Assembly (NCBI RefSeq): GCF_963675985.1
Contig: NZ_OY780958.1
Location: 1,488,001 to 1,552,000 of the forward strand
DNA from: an uncultured Roseibium sp.
GTDB lineage: Bacteria; Pseudomonadota; Alphaproteobacteria; Rhizobiales; Stappiaceae
Direction of reading: 5' to 3'
DNA length: 64,000 nucleotides
This document shows positions 48,236-58,051 of the stretch, in pieces. The position numbers were made by a program, and so were the translations under genes. Position 1 is the first letter of the stretch, and every line of letters begins with the position of its first letter. Under the pieces are notes generated by a model, which was not told where the DNA came from, searched no databases, and saw nothing but the letters and a program-made list of their open reading frames with translations.

Positions 48236-48511
48236 ATGAACAAGAACGATCTGATCGCAGCAGTCGCAGAAAAGACCGGTCTCACCAAGGCCCAGGCAGG
48301 CGAGGCTGTTGACGCAACGTTTGATGCCGTCACCACGACGCTCAAGAGCGGTGGCGAAGTTCGCATCATCGGTTTCGGCAATTTCACCGTTTCTGAGCGT
48401 GCTGCGACCGAAGGCCGTAACCCGCGCACGGGCGACACGATCCAGATCCCGGCTTCCAAGACGCCGAAGTTCAAGGCCGGTAAGGGCCTCAAGGACGCTG
48501 TGAACAGCTAA
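48236..48511 (+). CDS. hupB: DNA-binding protein HU
   Basis: Small nucleoid protein that bends and wraps DNA. The ATG at 48236, with AGAAAGG upstream, gives 91 residues ([20 protein letters not shown]...). A longer open frame with 55 extra residues has no family similarity. The HU signature [22 protein letters not shown] (DNA-intercalating arm with the conserved RNPRTG) is present. The lon-hup order is the common one. An intrinsic terminator follows. Confidence 0.97.
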   Translation: MNKNDLIAAVAEKTGLTKAQAGEAVDATFDAVTTTLKSGGEVRIIGFGNFTVSERAATEGRNPRTGDTIQIPASKTPKFKAGKGLKDAVNS

Positions 48512-48527
48512 TCCTGAAATCCTTCAG

Positions 48528-48565
48528 AAAGCCCTGCGCGCCGAGATGGTGCGTGGGGCTTTTTG
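48528..48565 (+). terminator. Intrinsic terminator of hupB
   Basis: AAAGCCC-TGCGC pairs with GCG-T-GGGGCTTTTT around an asymmetrical loop, followed by TTTTT, about 17 bp after the stop. Confidence 0.8.
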
Positions 48566-48708
48566 CATTTTGGGCGCGGGTTTCATCGAGGGGGGAGGAG
48601 AGGGCGCGTCCGCCATCCACAGAGGTGGAAAAATCGCGGTTTGTCCTCTTGCCAAGTTGTCGCGAAGCTCCTAAAAGGCAGCTCTCCGAACGCAACCGTT
48701 GCGGTTCA

Positions 48709-48784
48709 GGGCGATTAGCTCAGTTGGTAGAGCGCCTCGTTTACACCGAGGATGTCGGGAGTTCGAGTCTCTCATCGCCCACCA
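48709..48784 (+). tRNA. tRNA-Val (TAC), CCA encoded
   Basis: Acceptor GGGCGAT / ATCGCCC with discriminator A and encoded CCA (48782-48784). The anticodon arm CCTCG-TTTACAC-CGAGG gives TAC. D arm TAGCTCAGTTGGTAGAGC and T arm GGGAGTTCGAGTCTCTC are canonical. It is followed immediately by the tandem repeat block. Confidence 0.96.
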
Positions 48785-48787
48785 TTT

Positions 48788-49187
48788 TCTGACTTCGCGC
48801 TGCCGCGCCAAAGGCGCTTCGCTCCAGTCTGGGCCTCGCACAGGCTCGGGCGGCTGTGCGCCTTGCGAACCCGAGGGGTTCGGATTTCTGACTTCGCGCT
48901 GCCGCGCCAAAGGCGCTTCGCTCCAGTCTGGGCCTCGCACAGGCTCGGGCGGCTGTGCGCCTTGCGAACCCGAGGGGTTCGGTGTTTCTGACTTCGCGCT
49001 GCCGCGCCAAAGGCGCTTCGCTCCAGTCTGGGCCTCGCATAGGCTCGGGCGGCTGTTCGCCTTGCGAACCCGAGGGGTTCGGGTTTTCTGACTTCGCGCT
49101 GCCGCGCCAATGGCGCTTCTCTCCAGTCTCGGCCTCGCATAGGCTCGGGCGGCTGTGCGCCATGCGAACCTTTCGGGTTCGGTTTTT
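48788..49187. repeat. Four tandem ~100-bp structured repeats behind tRNA-Val
   Basis: Four copies start at 48788/9, 48888, 48988 and 49088 (periods 99-100 bp). Copies 1 and 2 are nearly identical; copy 3 differs at a few sites and copy 4 at about ten. Each unit begins CTGACTTCGCGCTGCC and contains three possible hairpins: GCGCC-aaa-GGCGC, GCACAG...CTGTGC and GAACCC-gag-GGGTTC. Each ends with a T-rich patch (GGATTT, GGTGTTT, GGGTTTT, GGTTTTTTCC), so it resembles a repeated intrinsic terminator. Both strands stay open for long frames (units encode RPSLCEAQTGAKRLWRGSA-like repeats), but these have no support as genes. The repeat is probably dispersed elsewhere in the genome. Confidence 0.85.
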
Positions 49188-49404
49188 TCCTCGCAGACTA
49201 TCGAATTGGTCTCATGCCGCTGCATATATAGAGCGGTGGAGCAGGTATCATTGGGTTCCACGGTTTCGGGAACGGTTCACCAGAGGGCGGCAAGTCGCTG
49301 TCTGCATTTAGGTTTATCCACAGCGAGTGGCACGTGCGATGCGTCGATGGCGGGAGGCTTTCGGCCTGTTTCGCAAAAACGACATATTAGCGCTTTCAGA
49401 GTGC

Positions 49405-49433
49405 TTGACTTCCATCCGCTGCCACCGTACATC
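49405..49433 (+). promoter_or_regulatory. Candidate sigma-70 promoter of the tRNA-Asp pair
   Basis: TTGACT and TACATC are separated by exactly 17 bases. The predicted transcript start is ~49440, about 33 bp before the first tRNA-Asp. Reasonable match to the housekeeping consensus. Confidence 0.55.
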
Positions 49434-49450
49434 AGCGCCACCTTGGAACG

Positions 49451-49462
49451 ACGACATGTCGT
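49451..49462. other. Perfect 12-bp palindrome before tRNA-Asp
   Basis: ACGACATGTCGT is self-complementary and lies between the candidate promoter and the first tRNA-Asp. A related AACGACATATT is at 49376-49386. It could be an operator, or chance. Confidence 0.3.
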
Positions 49463-49472
49463 TTCGGTCCAA

Positions 49473-49549
49473 GCGGGTGTAGCTCAGTTGGTTAGAGTGC
49501 CGGCCTGTCACGCCGGAGGTCGCGGGTTCGAGCCCCGTCACTCGCGCCA
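49473..49549 (+). tRNA. tRNA-Asp (GTC), first copy, CCA encoded
   Basis: Acceptor GCGGGTG / CACTCGC with one G-U pair, discriminator G as expected for tRNA-Asp, and encoded CCA. The anticodon arm CCGGC-CTGTCAC-GCCGG gives GTC. Length 77 nt with CCA. Identical to the second copy 58 bp downstream. Confidence 0.96.
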
Positions 49550-49607
49550 CTTCCCAGATCGGTCCTGACCGATACGGGGAAGGGCGCTTCAAAATACCGT
49601 AACGTGT

Positions 49608-49684
49608 GCGGGTGTAGCTCAGTTGGTTAGAGTGCCGGCCTGTCACGCCGGAGGTCGCGGGTTCGAGCCCCGTCACTCGCGCCA
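49608..49684 (+). tRNA. tRNA-Asp (GTC), second copy, CCA encoded
   Basis: Same sequence as the first copy, GTC anticodon. The 58-bp spacer between the copies contains a hairpin (ATCGGT...ACCGAT inside CTTCCC...GGGGAAG), suited to precursor processing of a dicistronic tRNA transcript. Confidence 0.96.
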
Positions 49685-50203
49685 CTTACGGTTCCCAGTT
49701 TTTCCAATCCCAAAATTCACCTACGCGTTTCCGGATTCCAGAGACCGTCTGCCATAGACGCTCACCGGCGCTAACGATCGGCAATCAAACGCCCTTTGGT
49801 CTTGTCGGGGTGGCGGAGACGAGTCGTATCCGGATGCCGGCTAACCGTCTCTTGCATATGCAAAAAATCGAATGTTAGGCAGAATTGACGTGTCGAGTCG
49901 GCGGCAAACGGACTGCGGTGGATTTTTTTCTGCCGCCCGAGCAAAGCGAGCGACCACCTTGAAACCCGCTGAAAAGCGCGGATCGTGTAGCGTTGCCGGT
50001 AATCGAGCGGGATGAAGGCAAATCTTTGGCCTCACGAGGTCTTGCGTTGCACCAAAGCGTGAGATACCTGTGCGGACGCATGTTGGTTAAAACCCGACCG
50101 ACTGGCCCTTACGACGCCTGTTCCCTTGCAGGAGCAGTGCGGCAAGGCCCTGAGGGTTGGACCTTCCTCCGGTTCCGCCCCGATATGCTAAGGACGCGAA
50201 AGA
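49685..50203. other. Intergenic region upstream of the nuo operon
   Basis: About 520 bp with no convincing gene; short open frames show no family features. A perfect 12-bp palindrome, TTGCATATGCAA, is at 49852-49863, and an inverted pair CTCACG/CGTGAG lies at about 50032-50063. The nuo promoter must lie here, but I cannot assign its -35 and -10 boxes reliably. Confidence 0.45.
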
Positions 50204-50569
50204 ATGGAAGAGCTGCTGCGGGAATATATCCCCATCGTCGTCTTCATTGGGATCTCGCTGGTAATAGGACTGGCGCTGCTGATCTCGCCGTTTCTGCTGG
50301 CCTACAAGAATCCGGATCCGGAAAAGCTGTCCGCCTATGAGTGCGGCTTCAATGCTTTTGACGATGCGCGCATGAAATTCGATGTCCGCTTCTATCTAGT
50401 GTCCATCCTGTTCATCATCTTCGATCTGGAAGTCGCCTTCCTGTTCCCCTGGGCCGTGAAATTCGGTGACCTGGGCTGGTTCGGTTTCTGGTCCATGATG
50501 GTCTTCCTGGGCGTCCTGACGATCGGCTTTATCTATGAATGGAAAAAGGGAGCGCTGGAATGGGACTGA
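50204..50569 (+). CDS. nuoA: NADH-quinone oxidoreductase subunit A
   Basis: Small membrane subunit of complex I at the junction of peripheral and membrane arms. 121 residues with three hydrophobic helices. The family signature [22 protein letters not shown] contains the conserved [16 protein letters not shown] (helix 2) is typical. The stop overlaps the nuoB start by about 10 bases, indicating translational coupling. First gene of the nuo operon in this window. Confidence 0.96.
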   Translation: MEELLREYIPIVVFIGISLVIGLALLISPFLLAYKNPDPEKLSAYECGFNAFDDARMKFDVRFYLVSILFIIFDLEVAFLFPWAVKFGDLGWFGFWSMMVFLGVLTIGFIYEWKKGALEWD

Positions 50570-51141
50570 GCACCACATCCGGTCCGCTCATCGCGGAGCG
50601 CCCGAAGGGCGTCATCGACCCGAACACCGGCAAGCCGGTCGGCGCCGACGATCCGTTCTTCATGGAAGTCAATGACGAGCTGGCCGACAAGGGCTTTCTC
50701 GTCACCTCAACCGACAATCTGATCCAATGGGCGCGCACCGGCTCGCTGATGTGGATGACCTTTGGTCTGGCCTGTTGCGCCGTCGAAATGATGCAGATGT
50801 CGATGCCGCGCTATGACGCCGAGCGCTTCGGTTTCGCGCCGCGCGCCTCACCGCGCCAGTCGGACGTGATGATCGTTGCCGGCACGCTGACCAACAAGAT
50901 GGCGCCGGCTCTGCGCAAGGTCTACGACCAGATGCCCGAGCCGCGTTACGTGATCTCGATGGGCTCCTGCGCCAACGGCGGTGGTTATTACCACTTTTCC
51001 TATTCGGTCGTGCGCGGGTGTGACCGCGTCGTCCCGGTGGACATCTACGTGCCTGGCTGCCCGCCGACGGCTGAAGCCCTTCTGTACGGTGTTCTGATGC
51101 TGCAGAAGAAGATCCGCCGTACCGGCACCATCGAACGCTAG
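50560..51141 (+). CDS. nuoB: NADH-quinone oxidoreductase subunit B
   Basis: Peripheral-arm subunit that holds the terminal [4Fe-4S] cluster N2 next to the quinone site. The ATG at 50560 ([15 protein letters not shown]), with AAAGGGAG upstream, gives 193 residues. Cluster ligands are in [19 protein letters not shown] and [12 protein letters not shown]. Extra N-terminal residues are typical of alphaproteobacteria. The intergenic gap to nuoC contains a CCCCCGGGGG palindrome (51184-51193) overlapping the nuoC ribosome site. Confidence 0.97.
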   Translation: MGLSTTSGPLIAERPKGVIDPNTGKPVGADDPFFMEVNDELADKGFLVTSTDNLIQWARTGSLMWMTFGLACCAVEMMQMSMPRYDAERFGFAPRASPRQSDVMIVAGTLTNKMAPALRKVYDQMPEPRYVISMGSCANGGGYYHFSYSVVRGCDRVVPVDIYVPGCPPTAEALLYGVLMLQKKIRRTGTIER

Positions 51142-51205
51142 TTTTGAATTTCCCGGAAGGTGGCCTTGCCGCCTTCGGCACAGCCCCCGGGGGAGTGAGG
51201 TCAAA

Positions 51206-51811
51206 ATGGACGAAACGTTGAAGGAACTTGCCGAGCATATCGAGCTTGGTCTTGGCGAGTCTCTTGTGTCCTGGAACGTCGCTTACGGCGAACTGACCCT
51301 GACGGTAAGCGCTTCGGACATCATCGATGCCTGCCGCTTCCTGCGGGACAACAGTTCGTGCAAGTTCGTCAACCTGACAGATATCTGCGGTGTCGACTAT
51401 CCGGCGCGCGAGAAGCGGTTCGATGTGGTCTATCACTTCCTGTCTCCGATGCAGAACCAGCGCATCCGCGTGAAGGTGGCAACCGACGAGGAAACGCCGG
51501 TCGCGTCTCTCACTTCACTGTTTCCGGGCGCGGAATGGTTCGAGCGGGAAGCCTACGACATGTACGGCATCCTGTTTTCCGGCCACCCGGATCTGCGCCG
51601 CATCCTGACCGACTACGGGTTCGACGGCCATCCGCTCCGCAAGGACTTCCCGGTCACCGGTTATGTCGAGGTCCGCTACGACGACGAGAAGAAGCGCGTC
51701 GTCTACGAGCCGGTTCGGCTGAACCAGGAATTCCGCAATTTCGATTTCCTCTCGCCCTGGGAAGGCACGGACTACGTGCTGCCGGGCGATGAAAAAGCAA
51801 CCACGAATTAA
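51206..51811 (+). CDS. nuoC: NADH-quinone oxidoreductase subunit C
   Basis: 30-kDa type subunit of the complex I hydrophilic arm, 201 residues. The signature [40 protein letters not shown] is present. The protein is separate from NuoD, unlike the NuoCD fusion of E. coli. The start [18 protein letters not shown] follows a GGGGGAGTGAGG ribosome site. It ends 11 bp before nuoD. Confidence 0.96.
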   Translation: MDETLKELAEHIELGLGESLVSWNVAYGELTLTVSASDIIDACRFLRDNSSCKFVNLTDICGVDYPAREKRFDVVYHFLSPMQNQRIRVKVATDEETPVASLTSLFPGAEWFEREAYDMYGILFSGHPDLRRILTDYGFDGHPLRKDFPVTGYVEVRYDDEKKRVVYEPVRLNQEFRNFDFLSPWEGTDYVLPGDEKATTN

Positions 51812-51822
51812 GGCTTTCGACG

Positions 51823-53007
51823 ATGGCCGAGGCGCAGGTTCGAAACTTCAATATCAACTTCGGTCCGCAGCACCCGGCGGCCCACGGCGTGCTGCGTCTG
51901 GTGCTGGAGCTGGACGGCGAGGTAGTGACCCGTGTGGATCCGCATATCGGCCTGCTGCACCGCGGCACCGAGAAGCTGATCGAACAGAAGACCTATCTCC
52001 AGGCCGTGCCCTATTTTGACCGCCTCGACTACGTGGCGCCGATGAACCAGGAACACGCCTTTGCGCTCGGCGTGGAACGCCTGCTCGGCATTACCGTGCC
52101 CATGCGCGGCCAGCTCATCCGTGTGCTGTACTCCGAAATCGGCCGCCTGCTGTCCCATCTTTTGAACGTGACCACCCAGGCCATGGATGTGGGCGCGTTG
52201 ACGCCTCCGCTGTGGGGGTTCGAACCGCGCGAAGAACTCATGGTGTTTTATGAGCGGGCCTGTGGCGCGCGCATGCACGCTGCCTACGTCCGTCCGGGCG
52301 GGGTGCACCAGGATCTGCCGCGCGATCTTCTCGACGATATCTGGGACTTCTGCGATCCGTTCCTGCAGACCCTGGACGATATCGAAGGCCTTCTGACCGA
52401 CAACCGCATCTTCAAGCAGCGTAACGTCGATATCGGCGTGGTCGATCTGGACGATGCCTGGGCCTGGGGTTTCTCCGGTGTCATGGTGCGCGGCTCCGGC
52501 GCGGTCTGGGATCTGCGCAAGTCGCAGCCCTATGAGTGTTATGCCGATCTCGATTTCGACATTCCGGTCGGCAAGAACGGCGACTGCTACGACCGTTATC
52601 TCATCCGCATGGAAGAGATGCGCCAGTCGGTCAGGATCATGAAGCAGTGTCTGGAAAAGCTGACCATCGAAACCGGGCCGATCTCGTCGATCGACGGCAA
52701 GATCGTGCCGCCGAAGCGCGGTGAGATGAAGCGCTCCATGGAAGCGCTGATCCATCACTTCAAGCTTTACACCGAGGGCTATCACGTGCCGGCCGGTGAG
52801 GTTTACGCCGCCGTGGAAGCACCCAAGGGCGAGTTTGGCGTGTACCTGGTCGCCGACGGCACCAACAAGCCGTACCGCTGCAAGATTAAGGCGCCGGGCT
52901 ACGCGCATCTTCAGGCGATGGATTTCGTCTGCCGCGGGCACATGCTGGCCGACATCTCGGCGGTGCTGGGCTCCTTTGACATCGTGTTCGGCGAGGTCGA
53001 CCGGTGA
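51823..53007 (+). CDS. nuoD: NADH-quinone oxidoreductase subunit D
   Basis: 49-kDa subunit that forms most of the quinone-binding cavity with NuoB. 394 residues. Family blocks: [50 protein letters not shown] and, at the C-terminus, [19 protein letters not shown] [19 protein letters not shown], ending in ...[13 protein letters not shown]. Length is normal. A strong palindrome separates it from nuoE. Confidence 0.97.
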   Translation: MAEAQVRNFNINFGPQHPAAHGVLRLVLELDGEVVTRVDPHIGLLHRGTEKLIEQKTYLQAVPYFDRLDYVAPMNQEHAFALGVERLLGITVPMRGQLIRVLYSEIGRLLSHLLNVTTQAMDVGALTPPLWGFEPREELMVFYERACGARMHAAYVRPGGVHQDLPRDLLDDIWDFCDPFLQTLDDIEGLLTDNRIFKQRNVDIGVVDLDDAWAWGFSGVMVRGSGAVWDLRKSQPYECYADLDFDIPVGKNGDCYDRYLIRMEEMRQSVRIMKQCLEKLTIETGPISSIDGKIVPPKRGEMKRSMEALIHHFKLYTEGYHVPAGEVYAAVEAPKGEFGVYLVADGTNKPYRCKIKAPGYAHLQAMDFVCRGHMLADISAVLGSFDIVFGEVDR

Positions 53008-53032
53008 TCGGGACGACCAGCCATTCAATTTC

Positions 53033-53063
53033 GACCGCAGCAACCGGAATTCCGGTTGCGGTC
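53033..53063 (+). other. Perfect intercistronic palindrome between nuoD and nuoE
   Basis: The half-site GCAACCGGAA is followed directly by its exact complement TTCCGGTTGC (53040-53059), and GACC (53033-53036) pairs with GGTC (53060-53063) across a small bulge. The mRNA hairpin would be very stable but has no U-tract. It may protect transcripts from 3' exonucleases or act as a partial attenuator, setting different levels of ABCD and EFG. Confidence 0.65.
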
Positions 53064-53088
53064 AAGCGTATGAAACGGGGATAACACC

Positions 53089-54321
53089 ATGGCGGTTCGC
53101 AGACTTGCCGCGGAACAACCTGAGAGCTTCGCGTTCACCGAGAAGAACCTCGCGTGGGCGAAGAAGCTGATCGACCGCTATCCGGCGGGCCGTCAGGCCT
53201 CCGCGGTCATCCCGCTTTTGTGGCGTGCGCAGGAGCAGCATGACGGCTGGGTGTGTGAGCCGGCGATCCGCTACATTGCCGACATGCTCGACATGCCGCA
53301 TATCCGCGTGCTGGAAGTGGCGACCTTCTACACCATGTTCCAGCTGCAGCCGGTCGGCAAGAAGGCGCATATCCAGGTTTGCGGCACCACGCCGTGCCAG
53401 CTGCGCGGTTCGGAAGACCTGATCAAGATCTGCCAGAGCCGCATTGCCAAGCACATGCATGAGATTTCCGAGGACGGCATGTTCTCCTGGGAAGAAGTCG
53501 AATGCCTCGGTGCCTGCGTGAACGCTCCGATGGTGCAGATCTTCAAGGACACCTATGAGGATCTGACGCCGGACAGCTTCAACAAGCTGATCGACGACAT
53601 TGCCGCCGGCAAGGAAGTGACGCCCGGCCCGCAGAACGGCCGCCGCTTCTCCATGCCTGAAGGCGGGCAGACCAGCCTCACCGAGATCAAGGACGACACC
53701 AAGGGGACTGATCCGGTTGCCCATCTGGTCGACGGTTCTGAACCGGCTTCCCACGCCTTTGCCGGCGCTGCGATCAACGCGGGCGGCAACGATTTCGATG
53801 GGGTGCCGGTTCCGGCGGAAACGGCCGTCGCGAAAGTGAAGGCCGAATTCGCGGCGAAATCGGCTGAGAAGGCGAGTGCCCCCGCGCCGGCCAAGGAAGA
53901 AAAGCCCAAGGCTGCACCGACCAAGGCCGCACCAGCCAAGGCGGAGAAGCCGGAGGCGGCTCCCAAGAAGGCAACACCCGCGCTGGAAAAACCGGAAGAG
54001 CTGCCGCTGCTTGCTGCCGAAAAGGAACCCGAGTTGCTGGACGGCCCGAAGGGCGGCAATGCGGACGACCTGAAGCAGCTGAAGGGCGTCGGTCCGAAGC
54101 TGGAAGGCACGCTCAACGAACTGGGGATCTACCATTTCGACCAGATCGCTGCCTGGGGGCCTGAGGAAATCGCCTGGGTCGACGCCCGGCTGAAGTTCAA
54201 GGGCCGGATCGAGCGCGATGGCTGGATCGAACAGTCCAAGCCCCTCGCATCCGGCGGGGAAACGGAATTCTCCAAACGCGTTGCCGCCGGCGATGTGCCG
54301 TCGAGCAAGAGCGAAGAGTAG
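53089..54321 (+). CDS. nuoE: NADH-quinone oxidoreductase subunit E with C-terminal extension
   Basis: 24-kDa subunit carrying the [2Fe-2S] cluster N1a. The first ~170 residues are the standard thioredoxin-like domain, with ligands in [14 protein letters not shown] and [10 protein letters not shown]. The protein continues to 410 residues, about double the E. coli subunit. After a mixed region comes an Ala/Lys/Pro/Glu-rich linker (residues ~255-315: [14 protein letters not shown]). A C-terminal helix-hairpin-helix-like domain follows (~324-390: [20 protein letters not shown] and [13 protein letters not shown]). Similar extensions are known in Rhizobiales NuoE. Their role is unclear, perhaps assembly. 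Confidence 0.93.
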   Translation: MAVRRLAAEQPESFAFTEKNLAWAKKLIDRYPAGRQASAVIPLLWRAQEQHDGWVCEPAIRYIADMLDMPHIRVLEVATFYTMFQLQPVGKKAHIQVCGTTPCQLRGSEDLIKICQSRIAKHMHEISEDGMFSWEEVECLGACVNAPMVQIFKDTYEDLTPDSFNKLIDDIAAGKEVTPGPQNGRRFSMPEGGQTSLTEIKDDTKGTDPVAHLVDGSEPASHAFAGAAINAGGNDFDGVPVPAETAVAKVKAEFAAKSAEKASAPAPAKEEKPKAAPTKAAPAKAEKPEAAPKKATPALEKPEELPLLAAEKEPELLDGPKGGNADDLKQLKGVGPKLEGTLNELGIYHFDQIAAWGPEEIAWVDARLKFKGRIERDGWIEQSKPLASGGETEFSKRVAAGDVPSSKSEE

Positions 54322-54330
54322 GGGGAAGAG

Positions 54331-55629
54331 ATGCTGAAAGATCAGGATCGGATCTTCACCAATATCTACGGCCTTCATGACTGGGGTCTTGAAGGGGCGA
54401 AGAAGCGTGGCCAGTGGGACAACACCAAGGGTCTGCTCGACAAGGGCCGCGACTGGATCATCAATGAGATGAAGACCTCCGGTCTGCGGGGGCGCGGCGG
54501 CGCCGGCTTCCCGACCGGTCTGAAGTGGTCCTTCATGCCCAAGGAATCCGACGGTCGTCCGGCCTATCTTGTGGTCAACGCCGATGAATCGGAGCCCGGC
54601 ACCTGCAAGGACCGCGAGATCCTGCGCCACGATCCGCATACGCTGGTCGAGGGCTGTCTTGTTGCCGGTTTCGCCATGGGTGCGATCGCCGCTTACATCT
54701 ACGTTCGCGGAGAGTTCATTCGGGAGCGCGAGCGTCTGCAGGCGGCCATCGACCAAGCCTATGATGCAGGTCTGATCGGCAAGGACAACAAGAACGGCTA
54801 CGATTTCGACATCTACGTTCACCACGGTGCCGGCGCCTATATCTGCGGCGAGGAAACGGCCCTGCTGGAGAGCCTGGAAGGCAAGAAAGGCCAGCCGCGC
54901 CTGAAGCCCCCGTTCCCGGCGAACGTCGGTCTCTACGGCTGCCCGACCACCGTGAACAACGTGGAATCCATCGCGGTCGCGCCGACCATCCTGCGCCGGG
55001 GCGGTGCCTGGTTCGCCGGTCTCGGCACTCCGAACAACACCGGCACCAAGCTGTTTTGCGTGTCCGGTCACGTCAATCAGCCCTGCACGGTAGAAGAGGA
55101 ACTCGGCATTCCCTTCCGCGAGCTGATCGACAAGCATTGCGGCGGTATCCGCGGCGGTTGGGATAACCTGCTGGCGGTGATCCCCGGCGGATCTTCCGTG
55201 CCCTGCCTGACGGCGGAACAGTGCAAGGATACGCCGATGGATTTCGACACCCTGCGCAATCTGGGCTCAGGTCTAGGCACGGCGGCGGTGATCGTGATGG
55301 ACAAGTCGACCGACATCATCAAGGCGATTGCCCGTCTGTCCTATTTCTACAAGCACGAGAGCTGCGGCCAGTGTACGCCGTGCCGCGAAGGTACCGGTTG
55401 GATGTGGCGTGTGATGGAACGCATGGTCAAGGGGCAGTCCTCGCGCGAGGAAATCGATTTGCTGTTCAATGTGACCAAGCAGGTCGAGGGCCACACCATC
55501 TGCGCGCTTGGGGATGCGGCTGCCTGGCCGATCCAGGGGCTGATCAAGAATTTCAGGCCGGTTATCGAAGAACGTATCGACGACTACGTCGCCAAGGCAA
55601 AAGCCCCGGCAATGGTCGCGGCGGAGTGA
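54331..55629 (+). CDS. nuoF: NADH-quinone oxidoreductase subunit F
   Basis: 51-kDa subunit that binds NADH and FMN and holds cluster N3. 432 residues. Glycine-rich NADH site [23 protein letters not shown] region [17 protein letters not shown], and the N3 [4Fe-4S] ligands in [12 protein letters not shown] plus the downstream Cys in [13 protein letters not shown]. The ribosome site GGGGGAAG precedes the ATG. A pentapeptide-repeat gene follows 4 bp after the stop. Confidence 0.97.
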   Translation: MLKDQDRIFTNIYGLHDWGLEGAKKRGQWDNTKGLLDKGRDWIINEMKTSGLRGRGGAGFPTGLKWSFMPKESDGRPAYLVVNADESEPGTCKDREILRHDPHTLVEGCLVAGFAMGAIAAYIYVRGEFIRERERLQAAIDQAYDAGLIGKDNKNGYDFDIYVHHGAGAYICGEETALLESLEGKKGQPRLKPPFPANVGLYGCPTTVNNVESIAVAPTILRRGGAWFAGLGTPNNTGTKLFCVSGHVNQPCTVEEELGIPFRELIDKHCGGIRGGWDNLLAVIPGGSSVPCLTAEQCKDTPMDFDTLRNLGSGLGTAAVIVMDKSTDIIKAIARLSYFYKHESCGQCTPCREGTGWMWRVMERMVKGQSSREEIDLLFNVTKQVEGHTICALGDAAAWPIQGLIKNFRPVIEERIDDYVAKAKAPAMVAAE

Positions 55630-55633
55630 GGCG

Positions 55634-55939
55634 ATGAAGATCCATCAGGAAAAGCACTGTCTGAAAGCCACCAAATCGGATTTGTCGGGATCCTCGTTCC
55701 ATGACGTGAATTTATCCGGTTGCAGCTTCGATGACGTGAACCTTTCCGGATGCGGCTTCAATGACGTCAACCTGTCCGGCGGACGCTACGAAAACGTGAA
55801 CTTGGCCGGGATGCACATAAACGACGCCAATCTGGCGGGGGCATCCATCAGTCAGTGCCGGTTGGACGGCATGACCATCAACGGTATCGAAGTGACCGAA
55901 CTGCTGGCCGCCCATAATGCGGCACAAGAGGCGAAGTGA
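55634..55939 (+). CDS. Small pentapeptide-repeat protein inside the nuo operon
   Basis: A 101-residue protein with about 13 consecutive pentapeptide repeats (pattern A/V-N/D-L-x-x: [30 protein letters not shown] and so on to IEVTE). It should form a short right-handed quadrilateral beta-helix. No signal peptide or transmembrane helix is seen. The ATG lies 4 bp after nuoF, with GTGAGGCG just upstream, and the stop overlaps the nuoG ATG by one base. This tight packing shows it belongs to the operon. It is not a known core subunit. An assembly or accessory role in complex I is inference. Confidence 0.8.
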   Translation: MKIHQEKHCLKATKSDLSGSSFHDVNLSGCSFDDVNLSGCGFNDVNLSGGRYENVNLAGMHINDANLAGASISQCRLDGMTINGIEVTELLAAHNAAQEAK

Positions 55940-58035
55940 TGACGAAACTGATCATCGACGGCAACGAAGTAGAGGTCCCGGCGGACTACACGCTGCTTCA
56001 GGCATGTGAAGAGGCGGGTGCCGAGGTACCGCGTTTTTGCTATCACGACCGGCTGTCGATCGCCGGCAACTGCCGCATGTGCCTGGTGGAAGTGAAGGGC
56101 GGCCCGCCCAAGCCGACTGCGTCCTGTGCCATGTCGGTCAAGGATCTGCGCCCGGGACCGAATGGCGAGCCGCCGGTCGTCGAAACCAAGAGCCCGATGG
56201 TCAAAAAGGCCCGCGAAGGGGTGATGGAGTTCCTGCTCATCAACCACCCGCTGGACTGCCCGATCTGCGACCAGGGCGGCGAGTGCGACCTGCAGGACCA
56301 GGCCATGGCCTACGGGATCGATTCATCGCGCTTCCACGAAAACAAGCGCGCGGTCGAAAACAAGCATCTCGGTCCGCTGGTCAAGACGATCATGACCCGC
56401 TGCATTCACTGTACGCGCTGCGTCCGCTTCACCACCGAAGTTTGCGGTGTCGCCGATATGGGCCTGATCGGCCGCGGTGAGGATGCGGAAATCACTACGT
56501 ATCTGGAAGCAGCGCTTTCGTCGGAAATGCAGGGCAATGTCGTTGATCTGTGCCCGGTCGGCGCCTTGACCTCCAAGCCCTATGCCTTCCACGCCCGTCC
56601 CTGGGAACTGGTGAAGACCGAAAGCATCGACGTGATGGATGCGGTCGGATCCGCGATTCGGGTCGATACGCGCGGCAAGGAAGTCATGCGCATCATGCCG
56701 CGACTCAACGAAGCGGTGAACGAAGAGTGGATCTCCGACAAGACCCGCTACATATGGGACGGTTTGAAGACCCAGCGCCTTGACCGGCCCTATGCCCGCA
56801 AGGATGGCAAGCTGCAGCCGGTTGCCTGGTCGGAAGCTTTCCAGATCATCGCCGACAAGGTCGGAGCCTCCGATGGTTCGAAGATCGGCGCGGTTGCCGG
56901 TGACCTGGCAAGTGTCGAGGAAATGTTCGCTCTGAAGGAGCTGATGTCCTCGCTCGGGTCGCGCAACATTGACTGCCGTCAGGATGGCGCCGCACTCGAC
57001 CCGGACAAGGGGCGTGCGAGCTACATCTTCAATTCCACCATCGAAGGCATCGAGGATGCGGATGCGGTGCTGATCATCGGTGCCAACCCGCGCCTGGAGG
57101 CACCGGTGCTGAATGCACGGATCCGCAAGCGTTGGCGTCATGGCGATCTGCAGGTCGGCGTGGTCGGCGAAGCGGCGGATCTCACCTATGCGACCACCTA
57201 TCTCGGTGCCGGTCCGGAAACGCTGGCCGATCTGGTCGCCGGCAAGAACGGCTTTGCTGATGTTCTGAAGGCGGCCGAAAAGCCGCTGATCATTGTTGGC
57301 CAGGGGGCTTTGGCACGGGTCGACGGCGTGTCGGTTCTGGCCAATGCCGCCAAGCTTGCCGAAAGCGTCGGTGCGGTCGGCGGCGACTGGAACGGTTTCA
57401 GCGTTTTGCACACCGCAGCCTCCCGCGTCGGCGGCCTCGACATCGGCTTCGTGCCGAATGAAGGCGGCATGAGCATCGCGGCCATGCAGGACGCTGCATC
57501 CAAGGGCAATCTGGACGTTCTGTTCCTGCTGGGAGCGGACGAAATGGACATGTCCGCCTTTGGCGACACCTTCGTGGTCTATATCGGCACCCATGGGGAT
57601 CGGGGTGCTCACCGCGCCGACGTGATCCTGCCGGGTGCCACCTACACGGAAAAGTCCGGCATCTACGTCAATACGGAAGGCCGGGTGCAGCTGGGCGATC
57701 GGGCAGGCTTCCCTCCGGGCGAGGCTCGTGAGGACTGGGCCATCCTGCGCGCGCTGTCGGCCGTACTCGGCAAGACGCTGCCGTTCGACACGCTCGGCGC
57801 GCTGCGTGGGCTTCTCGGTGAAGCCTATCCGCACATGCTTGAGATCGACGGCATCAAGCCGGGTGAGGCTGGTGATGTCGCCGCCCTTGCCAAGGGCGCC
57901 GGCAAGATGGAAGCCGCAGGCTTTGCCAATGCAGTGACCGAATTTTACCTGACAAACCCGATCGCACGGGCCTCGGCGGTGATGGCGGAATGTTCCGCGC
58001 TCGCCAAGGCACGGACGGCGGAAGCAGCGGAATAA
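55939..58035 (+). CDS. nuoG: NADH-quinone oxidoreductase subunit G
   Basis: 75-kDa subunit with the iron-sulfur wire N1b, N4, N5 and a molybdopterin-oxidoreductase-like body. The ATG at 55939 ([18 protein letters not shown]) overlaps the previous stop by one base and gives 698 residues. Ferredoxin-like ligands in [19 protein letters not shown], the C/H cluster in [19 protein letters not shown], and [16 protein letters not shown] with [15 protein letters not shown] are all intact. The C-terminal half lacks the molybdenum cofactor ligand set, as usual for complex I. Confidence 0.97.
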   Translation: MTKLIIDGNEVEVPADYTLLQACEEAGAEVPRFCYHDRLSIAGNCRMCLVEVKGGPPKPTASCAMSVKDLRPGPNGEPPVVETKSPMVKKAREGVMEFLLINHPLDCPICDQGGECDLQDQAMAYGIDSSRFHENKRAVENKHLGPLVKTIMTRCIHCTRCVRFTTEVCGVADMGLIGRGEDAEITTYLEAALSSEMQGNVVDLCPVGALTSKPYAFHARPWELVKTESIDVMDAVGSAIRVDTRGKEVMRIMPRLNEAVNEEWISDKTRYIWDGLKTQRLDRPYARKDGKLQPVAWSEAFQIIADKVGASDGSKIGAVAGDLASVEEMFALKELMSSLGSRNIDCRQDGAALDPDKGRASYIFNSTIEGIEDADAVLIIGANPRLEAPVLNARIRKRWRHGDLQVGVVGEAADLTYATTYLGAGPETLADLVAGKNGFADVLKAAEKPLIIVGQGALARVDGVSVLANAAKLAESVGAVGGDWNGFSVLHTAASRVGGLDIGFVPNEGGMSIAAMQDAASKGNLDVLFLLGADEMDMSAFGDTFVVYIGTHGDRGAHRADVILPGATYTEKSGIYVNTEGRVQLGDRAGFPPGEAREDWAILRALSAVLGKTLPFDTLGALRGLLGEAYPHMLEIDGIKPGEAGDVAALAKGAGKMEAAGFANAVTEFYLTNPIARASAVMAECSALAKARTAEAAE

Positions 58036-58051
58036 GGGGCAGGGGACAGAC

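Noticed and set aside
48671..49261. Open frames through the tandem repeats (units reading RPSLCEAQTGAKRLW and SHRLGRLCALRTRGV)
   Set aside because: They arise because the repeat period happens to keep the frame open; they run into the tRNA-Val gene and show no ribosome site or protein family.
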